Assembly (NCBI GenBank): GCA_948567375.1
Contig: OX419759.1
Span: 37,538,593 to 37,602,592, forward strand
Origin: Lunularia cruciata
Taxonomy: Eukaryota > Streptophyta > Marchantiopsida > Lunulariales > Lunulariaceae
DNA: 64,000 nt
Reading direction: 5' to 3'
The notes under the pieces are model-generated. The model was not told where the DNA came from, did no database searches, and was given only the letters and a program-made list of their open reading frames with translations. The position numbers and the translations under genes are program-made. Positions 44,589 through 54,123 of the stretch are shown piece after piece (the first letter of the stretch is position 1; every line of letters begins with the position of its first letter).

Positions 44589-46700
44589 TTGCGGTTGCAG
44601 TTGGTGGTTCGGGTTTGCTGTTGCAGTTACGTGGTCACGACGGAGTTCTTTGGAGATTCCAGAGGAGTTAGCCCTGCAGTACGTAGTGGGTTTACTCGGA
44701 GTGGTGCTCGGTATCAGCCTGTATCTCAGGTCCCAGTGAGGGAGGAGATTGACTCTGAGTTGGAGTTTGACACAGGAGCTGATTCAGTTGAGAGTGCACT
44801 TGGTGTGTCCGCACCGTTGTTGTGGGACATGGACGAGATTTATGGGGCCTCCAAAGGCCCTAGGCGTTACTCTGGTACAGTGGGTACTATTGAGTTGGAT
44901 GATTTCATCCAGGAGTTCGATAGTTGGTGTGATCTGCAGCAGATGCGGAACCCGACTTTGTTCACACCCTTCATGGCATGGAAGGGGTTGTTTCAGCACT
45001 TGGAGGGTCCACCGATGGACGACTACCATGAGTTCAGGAGAGCTCATTTGGAGGAGATTGAGTTATGGAGACAGTATTGGTCTCCACACTATGTCTCCAT
45101 CACTTCAGGTTTGGTGGCCAGGAGTAGGTCGGTTGTACCTACGAGTTCTAGCTCGAGTAGTGTTGGTGGAGCTTATGGAGGTGCACTAGTTGGAGATAGT
45201 GCTACTACGAGTGGAGGTACCGCTGTAGGAGGTGGTGTGGTACCGGGGTTTAACCCCATGGTGGAGTTCTTCCTATGTTTGAGGTAGAATTACCAGGGAG
45301 TGCGGACTGACAAGTTGAGGAGCTTGCAGGAGTTCCAGCGGAAGGCTGGAGAGAGCCTACGCGAGGCATACACTCGCATGAGGCGGCTGATCAGTTTCAC
45401 TCAGGGAGTTACTGAGGCCCAGGCAGTCCAGTTTTGGTATGGGATACTGGACAGGGAGTTGCGACATAGAGTTCGTGATGCTACGTTGTTGCAGGCTACT
45501 TCGCCCACTTTGGCAGTAGTCTTTGGTTTGGCTGAGCGTATTGAGCTCAACATGGTGGAGGAGAGAGTGGTGACAGCTGGATTTGGTAGAGAGACCTCAT
45601 CCACGGTTGTGACTTCTTCTAGAGTGCAGCAGAGTGCACCACGCCCAGTTGGTTTTTGAGGATAGGGTGGACAGCCCAGATCCTATGGAGTGAGTGGAGG
45701 GCCTAGTGGAGTTAGACCCTTACCCTCATTTTCGGGTCAGCAGTAGCCAGTGAGTGGTGGTGTTGCTTGTTGGACTTGTGGTGGACCTCACCATAGGAGA
45801 GAGTGTACTCAAGGCAGTGGACCTGATACCTCTGGTGCATCACAACCAGCACAGAGGCAGTGTGAGCATTGCCACAGATTTGGTCACACTAGTGACCGGT
45901 GTTTTGACCTACACCCGGAGTTACGGAGTGGTAGGGCTGCTATGGCAGGTAGTAGAGGAGCTCCAGTTCATGGAGGACGAGGTGGTAGAGGTGGTGGTAG
46001 AGGATCTACACCTAGTAGGGGTGCAGTACCTGCCCTTACTTCTGACACAGCTATGGCTACTTGGATTGAGCAGTTGGAGCAGAGATTGGCTAGTATGGCT
46101 ATTGCTCATAGGAGATCAGATTCAGGTGCTGAGGCTTCCACCTCATATGCTGGTGATAGAGATGCTTTGGACTTCATGTGCGGAGCAGCACAGGTGGATG
46201 CATCTGCAGCAGTGACTAGGAGTGCAGTACGTGCTCCAGAGCCTAGAGGAGCATCAGTGGAGTTGGACCCACAGAGAGGAGAGGTTGGGAGACAGGTCAG
46301 ACTTCCCCAGTCTTTCACGCTATCTGAGGCATTGCAGACGACATCCATGGTTCCTAGACATCCCAGTGCAGGTGTGGTAGGTGGTGATGGAGTACCTGCT
46401 AGTCAGCCACCTACTACTACACAGACTAAGTCTAGCATGATGTTGGGGGCGGCTCAGCTGATTATGCGGCATCCTTTATTTTCAGCCAGTGACATGTTTA
46501 CATTGGGAGTTGACCCAGCCCCAGTGTTCCGGTTGGCTGCCACGTTGTGTGAGAGTAGGGATGGTGCAGTTCCTACTACTAGAGCAGAGGTGGTTGGTAG
46601 TGGAGCTGACTTGGTTGAGGAGCATGGGATCCGTTCAGCGACCAGTGGTTTATGGCAGGCAACAGCGGCTAGACTGGAGGAGTTGCCAGCTAGACCGGCC
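44589..46700 (+). pseudogene. D2 Gag with two CCHC zinc knuckles
   Basis: The frame is open before the first ATG (44829); conserved PVREEIDSELEFDTGADSVE is shared with D4, so the true start is upstream and unresolved. Capsid-like part: ELDDFIQEFDSWCDLQQM, FMAWKGLFQHLEGPPMDDYH, QEFQRKAGESLREAYTRMRR, QFWYGILDRELRHRV. Knuckles at about 45770-45905: CWTCGGPHHRREC and CEHCHRFGHTSDRC. These are followed by a Gly/Arg-rich RGGRGGGRG stretch and a long Ala/Ser-rich region. Gag coats the RNA genome. Stops: 45285 (TAG; CAG in D4), 45657 (TGA), 45663 (TAG) and 45747 (TAG). Confidence 0.85.
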
Positions 46701-47520
46701 TTTGAGAGAGCGCGGTTTACACCTGGTGTTGTCCTATTGGATAATCAGAGGGGGATCTTTCGTTTGGTAGGACCTTCAGGGAAGGTCTATACACCACAGA
46801 GAGTCTTGTTAGACTCTGGTGCGCAGCCTCTTATGTTGGGGAAGGCTGCAGTTGTTGGTCTGGAGTTACGGAAGACCGATGTGGAGAGGTGTCCATTTCA
46901 GATCCAGACATCTCTTGGTGGTGGTTCGACACAGTACATCACACGTAGAGAGCTTGTTGTCCAGGTTCAGCCTGGTCATCCGATTGATAGCTCGGTGGTG
47001 AGAGCTCAGGCTATTGCGACGATAGCTGAGTCCTATGATGTGCTAGTTGGGGGAGCAGTGTTATACCCTATGGGTTTCAGTATTGACTATTGGGAGGAGA
47101 CAGCCTCTTATAGACCTGGTTGGCAGTTTGGTAAGGGACGGGTATGTCGCCTACCAGTACGCTTTAGTAGTGGCAGTCTTGGCTCACTACAGTTCGAGAC
47201 CATGGCAGCATCAGTTTTGGCTTTCAGCGGTGCAGTTACTTGGCCTGGTGACTTGTTGGAGGGGAATGCCCATGCAGAGGATACTCCAGTACCAGAGGAG
47301 ATCACTCGGCTATGGAGTACGAGTGGGATTGTTCCATCCACCTTGGATGTTCCATTGTGGAGTTCAGAGGAGGCATTGCAGCAGCATGCAGATCAGTTGG
47401 TGCAGCAGGCTTGGAGTGGAGCCTTCGTACCATCAGGGGATGAGTGTGAGGATGAGCCTCCAGAGGCGATTGCTTTGACACCTCTGGATACCACACTCAT
47501 TGCTTGGCAGTATCCAGTAG
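46701..47520 (+). CDS. D2 aspartic protease region
   Basis: It lies inside the uninterrupted 629-codon stretch 45750-47636. The active-site motif LLDSGAQPLMLGKAAVVGLE lies at about 46806, with FRLVGPSGKVYTPQRV just before. Downstream are VQPGHPIDSSVVRAQAI and LVGGAVLYPMGFSIDYWEE, resembling the second half of a pepsin-like retroviral protease (hydrophobic then G-x-x-L/V). It would release the polyprotein domains, including the methyltransferase that follows without a break. The catalytic Asp-Ser-Gly is intact. Confidence 0.8.
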
Positions 47521-48073
47521 AGGGGATATGTCTATTAGAGTTGTTTGGTGGGATCAGCACCGGACTAGCTGCGGTGTTACAGGCGGGTATCCGAGTACAG
47601 AGGTACTTGTATGTAGAGAGAGATGAGACTGCTAGGTGAGTCTCTCTACATCATGTGGCACACTTGGCCTATCGGTATCCGGAGTTATTACCGATGTCAG
47701 CAGTCAGAGGTTACCAGAAGGCCTTACCAGGAGACATTTCCTTATTGGGGGCGCATGACCTAGAGAGACATGGGCCTATTCACTTGGTGATTTCTGGATG
47801 GCCATGTCAGGGACATACACGTGCGGGCCGCGGTTTGGGTCTTCAGGATCCTCGTTCTGGTGTGTTTTGGGAGATGTTACGAATACTACGACATCTCCAG
47901 GTTCATCAGTTTGTTTCTCCAGCTTACCTTTTGGAGAACGTTCCATTGATGGGTGATTCTCGCACTAGAGTGGTGGCGAGTACACATCAGGTCCATTCTT
48001 GGATGGGACCTGCTGTATTGTTAGATGCAGCCAGAGTGGGATCACGGGCTCATCGTCTTCGTCTTTGGTGGAC

Positions 48074-48752
48074 TGTAACACCCATTTGTGCATGTGTGTG
48101 GTATTGTGATATTTAGCTTGGTATTACAAGTACTTAAGAGATATTATTTATATAGAGATAAAGGATGGTTCTATATTAGTCATGGTTAGCTAAAGTTAGT
48201 CATAGCTAAGATAGATGGGACCTTACTTTAGAGGAAGTAGGAAAGATGAGCACCACTATTTTGGATTTTAGTGTGTTGACTTGGTATTATTCCTAGGTGT
48301 TTGGCTTTGGGGAAAGAGTTGAGAACTCTTGGGCCCGCAGGCCTTTTTGTTTTGGATTCTTCTTTAGTCCAAGGATAGCCCATGTGAAGGAATCCTTGCT
48401 TTAGTGGTTGGGTCAAGATAAGGGGAATATGCCCATGTGAATGGATATTCCTTTCTACTTTTTGACTTTACTTGACTTTTAGTCTAGTAACTTGAGTTAC
48501 TACGGTAATTAGTAACTTTGGTACGTAACTATTTCACAAGTATATAAACAAGGAGTGAGGAGGTACTCATCATCCTTTCATTTGCAACTATCTCTCTCTC
48601 ATTGAGTTCTCTAGTGAGCAATGTCTTGAGTCTTGGAGTGTTAGCCTTGGAGGAGTATGATGGAGTTGGGGTTCCTTGCCTTCTTAGTCCATGGTGCGCT
48701 ACCATAATAGCCATCAGAGGTTCATCCTGAGTGAGAGACAGGCCGGCTCACA
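48074..48752 (+). mobile_element. Solo LTR-C (679 bp) inside the methyltransferase
   Basis: It starts TGTAACACCC and ends GGCTCACA, with a 4-bp duplication GGAC at 48070-48073 and 48753-48756. Removing the LTR and one GGAC joins LRLWWT to NLLPREVLQRAYD in frame. D1 has the empty site near 14245. The insertion is later than the copying of D2. Confidence 0.92.
48541..48548 (+). promoter_or_regulatory. TATA box of LTR-C
   Basis: TATATAAA is preceded by TTCACAAG and followed about 25-30 bp later by TACTCATCATCCTTTCATTTG, a plausible start region. The same box is conserved in all LTR-C copies, for example 57668-57675 (plus). It marks the U3/R boundary at about three fifths of the LTR. Confidence 0.6.
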
Positions 48753-49240
48753 GGACAAACCTCTTACCCAGAGAGGTTCTACAACGTGCTTATGATGGGA
48801 TTCAACGACTGGACCACATTCTTGTTGATGATATCTTGGATGTTGGGCGTCAGTCTCAGACAGTGGTAGTGGCTGATAGGTCACCCATGGCAGTGGTGAA
48901 CCTAGTTGGACAGCCTAGAGCTGCATTTCCCACACTCATGAGTTTCCCAGGCTCTCATTCTTTTCGAGAGGGAGGACCTGGACTTGTTTGGGACTCACAG
49001 TTACAGCAGTTGGTGGAGCCCAATGCTGATGAGAGAGAGCGGGCGATGGGTTTTTGCACCGGTATTACCGTTGTTCCAGCAGTGTCAGAGGCATCCAAGC
49101 ATCAGGTGTTAGGTCAGGCTATGGACCTGAACTGTTTGACCTGGATTGTGAGCCTTGGTTTGGCAGAGCAGCGTAGGATGCGCTTGATAGGCATCACCAC
49201 TCGGACACTTGTGAGCCCTGTGCCTATCGAGACGATTCAG

Positions 49241-51240
49241 GCACATGCTGGGGGTGATGGACCAAGTGGACATGGTATTCTTGGGACACATCCAGTAGCT
49301 ACTAGGGAGAGTGGTCTACTTGGAGTCCATCCAGGTGAGCGTGGGCTACTTGGATTACACCCTTGGTCCACATGGGATGCAGCCAGAGGACGTATGGAGC
49401 TTGCAGCCAGAGTGGAGGGAGTTTTTCACACAGAGGTTGGGACCTCTAGTGGTCGGGAGCATGACACTATTGCTCCCAAGGGCCCAGTGTAGCAGCCAGT
49501 CAGTACGTCTTCCACTCCTACTACAGTTACAGAGGATACTTGGGAGCCAGATCTTGGACCCAAGCTTACTGGAGAGGAAAGACGGAGGGTTTGGAGGTTC
49601 TTGAGGAGTCACACGAGTTGTTTTGCCTTCAGTATGAAGGATTTGGGTGCTTTGAAGGGACCTGGTATACGGATTGAGCTGACTAGCGACACACCAGTTT
49701 TCCGACGTCCTTATCGATATAGTGATATGGAGAGGACATTGATTCAGAGCCGGAGTAGTGACCTTTTTGAGGCTGGTTTGGTGGAGATTTCACATGGAGA
49801 GTATGCATCAGCGACAGTGATGCCAGCCAAGAAGGATATGCATGGCAACTATACAGATAGGCGGATGTGTGGAGATTACCGTCCTATCAACCGACAGACC
49901 AGGGCTGATCGGTATGCCATGCCTACACCGGAGGAGATTTTTGATGCGATTGGGCATGCAAAGGTCTTCAGTACTTTGGATCTTCGAGCGGGATATCATC
50001 AGTTGCCGATCAGGGAGGAAGATAAGTCCAAGATAGCATTTTGGGCTATTGATCCTCACGGCAAGGATGTGTTATATCAGTGGAGATTCTTACCATTTGG
50101 GTTGAAGAATGCTCCTGCTGAGTTCCAGAGGGTCATGGATAGGATCCTAGCTGGACTGGATTTTGCTCAATGCTATATTGATGACATTTTGGTGTATAGC
50201 ACTACTGTGGAGGAGCATGAGAGACAGTTGTTGGAGGTGTTTGAGAGGTTGAGATCTCATGGACTCAAATTACATCCTGGGAAGTGTAGGTTCTTCCATG
50301 AGCAGGTTGAGTATTTGGGTCACACTATCTACCCCGGAGGACTTGGTGTTCAGCAGACCAAGGTGGAGGCTATTGCACGTATTCCTCGGCCTACGGATGT
50401 GAGCAGAGTGCGAGCATTCCTTGGGTTGGCGAACTTCTATCGCCGCTATGTTAGAGGATTTAGTGCCATTGCCAAGGCCTTGATGAAGCTGACCAAGCTT
50501 ACACAGGAGTGGTGTTGGGGAGATGAGCAGGAGAGAGCTTTTGTAGAGCTCAAGGAGAGGTTGACATCTGCTCCTATTTTGAGGAGACCGATCAGGGGAC
50601 GACCATTTCAGGTTCACACTGATTGGAGTATGTTGGGGCTTGGAGCGGTGCTCACCCAGCATGATGATGAGGAGAAGGAGTTTGTGGTGGCCTATGCTAG
50701 TCGCTCCAACAATTCAGCGGAGGCGAAGTATAGTTCATATGAGGGAGAGTGCTTGGCAGCAGTTTGGGCAGTAGCACATTTCCGATATTACCTATTTGGT
50801 AACCCCTTCACTCTCATCACTGATCATCAGCCGCTGAAGTGGTTGATGGAGTCCGACAAGCTTTCAGGGAAGCTTGCACGATGGGCTCTGATTTTACAGG
50901 AGTATGATTTCACGGTTGTTCACAGACCTGGAGTGGTGAACCGTGATGCAGATGGGTTGAGTAGAAACCCATGTCCCAGCCAGCAGGATCAGACCGGAGC
51001 ACGTTGGCATGGTGAGACAGATGAGGAGATGGTGCCAGGTTGGCATGCATCAGCCTTTCTGTGTATATTTGCAGAGACATTGGTGGTATCTCTCTCAGCG
51101 CATACAGGAGGAGTTATTGAGGTCACAGATCCAGAGAGTGAAGATATTGGTACAGTTCAGCGAGACACTCATGATGATGTCTTAGTGATGGACTATCTTC
51201 GCACTGGTGTTGTGGGTGGCACAGTTGGGGCCAAGGAGAG
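49241..51240 (+). pseudogene. D2 reverse transcriptase and RNase H
   Basis: It continues the methyltransferase frame; one TAG at 49490 (expected CAG) precedes it, then 640 open codons run from 49601 to 51520. RT: MCGDYRPINRQTRADRYAMP, FSTLDLRAGYHQLPI, FLPFGLKNAPAEFQRVMDRI, CYIDDILVYS (50171-50200; YxDD intact), LKLHPGKCRFF. RNase H: FQVHTDWSMLGLGAVLTQHD, YEGECLAAVWAVAHFRYYL, LITDHQPLKWLM, DADGLSR. All catalytic acids are present. The RT belongs to Ty3/gypsy and differs clearly from families A and C (FIDDF type) and from P. Confidence 0.9.
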
Positions 51241-52146
51241 AGAACGTGTTCTTCAGCGAGCCAGACGGTTCAGATTGGAGGGTAGACACCTTTTGCGTGT
51301 ATGGGAGGATGGTAGAGTGCGAGTAGTACCACTTCCATCACAGAGACCACAGTTGGTCCGTCATGCTCATGAGGAGCTAGGACATTTTGGAGTAAAGTGT
51401 ACATATAGCTTACTCCAGAGTCATTATTGGTGGCGCGGTATGCAGACCAAGGTACAGCAGTTTGTTGCCAGATGTGTGGTTTGTGACCGAGTTAGAGCAT
51501 CATTCAATGCTCCTACGCCATAGTTACACCCATTACCTATCATGGGATTGGGTTACCGTTGGAGTTTGGACTTCGCCGGACCTTTACCGCTGACTATGAG
51601 ACATCATCGGTATGTTTTGGTGATGGTGGAGCACTTCTCCAAGTGGATTGAGTTGGTGGCACTTCCTGACAAGTCTAGTGAAGGGACAGCTTACTCGTTC
51701 CTGGATCGAGTTCTTAGTCATTTTGGTGCACCAGCTGAGGTTTTGACTGATCAGGGTACAGAGTTCTTGAGAGAGTTTCAGGTCTTGTGTGACAAGGCTT
51801 TGATTGATCATCGTACTACATCCCGAGATCACCCTGAGGCAGATGGCTTAGCAGAGAGAGTGGTTCAGACGGTGAAGAGAGGATTGCAAAAGTATGGTTT
51901 GCAGAGAGGCCACTTGGGAGATTGGGATCTCCAATTACCTTGGTTGGCCATGGGCTATCGGTTCAGCCGGCAAGCCTCCTTAGCATCCTTCTCTCCATAC
52001 TTTCTACTCTATGGACGAGATCCAGATTTACCTGCAGCCATTCGTCGAGATGCTACTGTAGTTTTGGACTTGGATGACCCTGATGTATGGATGAGCGCAT
52101 GTTCTCAGCGGGCAGAGATCTTTTGGAGAGTGATGCATGTTCTCAC
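51241..52146 (+). pseudogene. D2 integrase, truncated
   Basis: H2C2 finger: HEELGHFGVKCTYSLLQSHY ... ARCVVCDRVRA (51365-51500). TAG at 51521. Core: YRWSLDFAGPLPLTMRHHRY (first Asp, about 51570), VLTDQGTEFLREF (second Asp, about 51750), ADGLAERVVQTVKRGLQKYG (Glu, about 51855). So the enzyme is a DDE integrase, not a tyrosine recombinase. It ends at WRVMHVLT, 52146, at the junction with element C2. The C-terminal barrel and the PHD finger known from D1 are missing. Confidence 0.9.
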
Positions 52147-52189
52147 ATTTTTGGTTCTGTTGCCGGGACCTCTCTAGAAGGCAAGATAA

Positions 52190-52359
52190 TGTTCCGCGTC
52201 CAATTCTACATTAGGCAGAAGGAGGCTATGAGAGCTCACTTGGAGAGAACATTAGGAGAGGAGAGGGCTGAACTTATGTTAGAGAACCAAGATCCATTTG
52301 TATACCCTGTAGTTCATTATGATGTCTTTGAGGTGATTTTGTACATCTTGTACACATGA
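52190..52359 (+). CDS. Family C leader ORF (C2 copy), 56 codons
   Basis: ATG at 52190, MFRVQFYIRQKEAMRAHLER through HYDVFEVILYILYT, stop TGA. It is the same length and nearly the same sequence as in C1; C3 shares its downstream part. It starts directly behind the primer site. It is open in all three copies although their other genes are broken. The role is unknown; it may be the Gag N-terminus. The span 52360-53006 has no open frame of note. Confidence 0.45.
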
Positions 52360-53006
52360 GAGGAATTGGAGAGATTATGTGAGGTGGATTGCAGATTTTG
52401 AAGATTAAGGTGATTTTGGGCAAAATCTCAAGTTTGAGATCTGGACTTGAGATTTCTACATATAATAGCTTGGGTTATCTTTCAGTTAGCACACTTGAAA
52501 TTATTGTGAGAGCTACTATGCGCATTGGGCTAGAATTTTTGAAAGTTGATAGGGTAAAGTGCTCCCTCAACTGCATGCTCTCTGGAAAATTGTACAGAGT
52601 ATGCCATTTCTTTTATTTTCAGTGAATTGTCCTGAAAATTTCCAAGAAAATTCAGTGCATTGTATCCTACCTGCTGCCTAAAAAATTAGAGAGAGATCGT
52701 TCTTGCACACAGAGTAATGACTTTTTGAAGTTAGGGGGGTGGTTTTCAGACCAAATCTGAAATATGGGTGCTGAATAGAAAGGTGTCTAGGCCAAATGGC
52801 TCAATGAAAAGATCTGAAATTTTGCAGGAAGGGACGTCCTAGAGTTGTTATCAAGTGTGAAAAATTTCAGAGGAATGTGACATATTGGTTGGGAGATTTG
52901 AGTGACATTGTGAGGAAGGGTCAGTTCTGTAGAGTGGAGATCTCATGCATGAGAAGTTTGAGATCAACAAAAAGCATATTTGAGTGTTTAGATTCATCTT
53001 GGGAAC

Positions 53007-54123
53007 ATGGAGGGCCATCAAGAGTGGAAATTGAGATTATGTAAGGTTCCCCAAGGGTTTGAGGTGATTGTAGGGGTGGATTTGAGGAAAAGAGAGTTTA
53101 CAATAGAATTTGAAGAGAGTGTTGAGAGGATCCAAAAACCTACCCCACTTGGAGGAAAGAGTGAGTCTAAGTGCTTTCTATGTGGAGAGAAGGGACATAA
53201 GGCAAGTTCATGTCGATTGACCTTTGAGAGCAAGAGATAGAGGGAAAGAGGGAGGTAGTGAAACCCAAGTGGCTCCTAATCCCAACAAAGGTAAGGGGAT
53301 AGCATACATAGATGTGGTTGAGAGCAAGTATGAGAAGGGAAAGTGCTCAAACTCCAAGGGTCTTAATTTGGAGCTTTTGGCACAAGAGAAGAAGAGAGCT
53401 TGTTTTGCAGAGGATGTTCACTTTTCTCAAGGATTTACTTCAAGCAAGGATACTCCTATGTCTACTAGGAGCACTCGCACCTCAACACCATCAACAACAA
53501 AGACTCCAAGGAAGAAGTTGGAGATGGAGGACTTCTTGATCTCAAAGCAACAATGGAACTACAATGTGTTGGAGGATGTTGGTAGTCACAAGGCTAACAT
53601 CACAGTGGGCCAATTAATTGCTTTGAACCCTACCTTGAGAAAGGAGCTTAGAGGTGGTTTAAGTTCTACAAGGAGCAAGAAGAAGAAGAAGGCAAAAGTT
53701 CCAGTATCAATGGGGGTGGTGGATGCCAAGCCAGCACCATGGGAGGCTTGTGAATATGCCTCCAAGATTGATGTGAGAGTGAATGGTCACAACATCAAGG
53801 ATGCATTGGTTGATGGAGGATCAACACGGAATGCCATGTCAGAAAGGTTGATGAAGAAGTTGGGTATGATACCCTCAAGACCTTCGACATTTGTGGTGAG
53901 CATGGCAAACAAGCAACAAGTTCAACCAGTAGGAGTGATGGATAAGGTGGTAGTTTCAGTTATGGGAGTTCAAAATCTCATGACTTTCCAAGTCTTGAAG
54001 GATTCAAGCTATGACTTACTTCTTGGGAGGCCATGGTTGAGAGCAGCACGCACAACTGATCGATGGTACAAAGGGTACTTGAGGATTGGGCCATCAAACC
54101 ATAGTCACTGTTCCTGTGACTAA
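53007..54123 (+). pseudogene. C2 Gag zinc knuckle and protease
   Basis: 53007-53240: LRLCKVPQGFEVIVGVDLRK, then CFLCGEKGHKASSC (CX2CX4HX4C). After a shift, 53224-54123 carries a Lys/Ser/Thr-rich stretch, ISKQQWNYNVLEDVGSHKAN, the protease-like ALVDGGSTRNAMSERLMKKL and YDLLLGRPWLRAARTTDRW. The active-site serine is replaced (D-G-G), as in C1, so this may be the family's own variant. About 260 bp of Gag seen in C3 is absent here. Confidence 0.8.

Larger units (their letters stand above)
47521..49240 (+). pseudogene. C5-cytosine DNA methyltransferase domain in retrotransposon pol
   Basis: Motifs occur in canonical (non-permuted) order: I, ICLLELFGGISTGLAAVL (47526; SAM binding); II, YLYVERDET; IV, ISGWPCQGHTRAG (catalytic Cys codon 47805-47807); VI, LLENVP (47931); VIII, GSRAHRLRLWWTN, split by the solo LTR-C; IX, ADERERAMGF (about 49030); X, LGQAMDLNCLTWIV (about 49107). 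It lies in frame between protease and RT, and is present in three family D copies. It would transfer methyl to cytosine C5 in DNA; the order excludes a DRM-type permuted enzyme. Defects: TGA at 47637 and the LTR insertion. D4 also has TGA there, but D1 has CAA, so the ancestor was probably CGA. Confidence 0.92.
42861..52146 (+). mobile_element. Element D2: DNA-methyltransferase-bearing Ty3/gypsy element
   Basis: This is the best-preserved family D copy. Alpha1 (42861-43312), leader, then one reading frame from Gag through integrase (44589-52140) once the solo LTR-C at 48074-48752 is discounted. Domain order: Gag, two CCHC knuckles, protease, C5-methyltransferase, RT, RNase H, integrase. There are only about seven stops in some 2,300 codons. 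It is truncated near the end of the integrase core at 52146, where family C leader sequence starts, so the PHD finger seen in D1 is missing. Confidence 0.9.

Noticed and set aside
47521..49240. Host methyltransferase gene with nearby transposons
   Set aside because: It has no introns or own start, is in one frame with protease and RT, and is repeated in the same position in D1 and D4.
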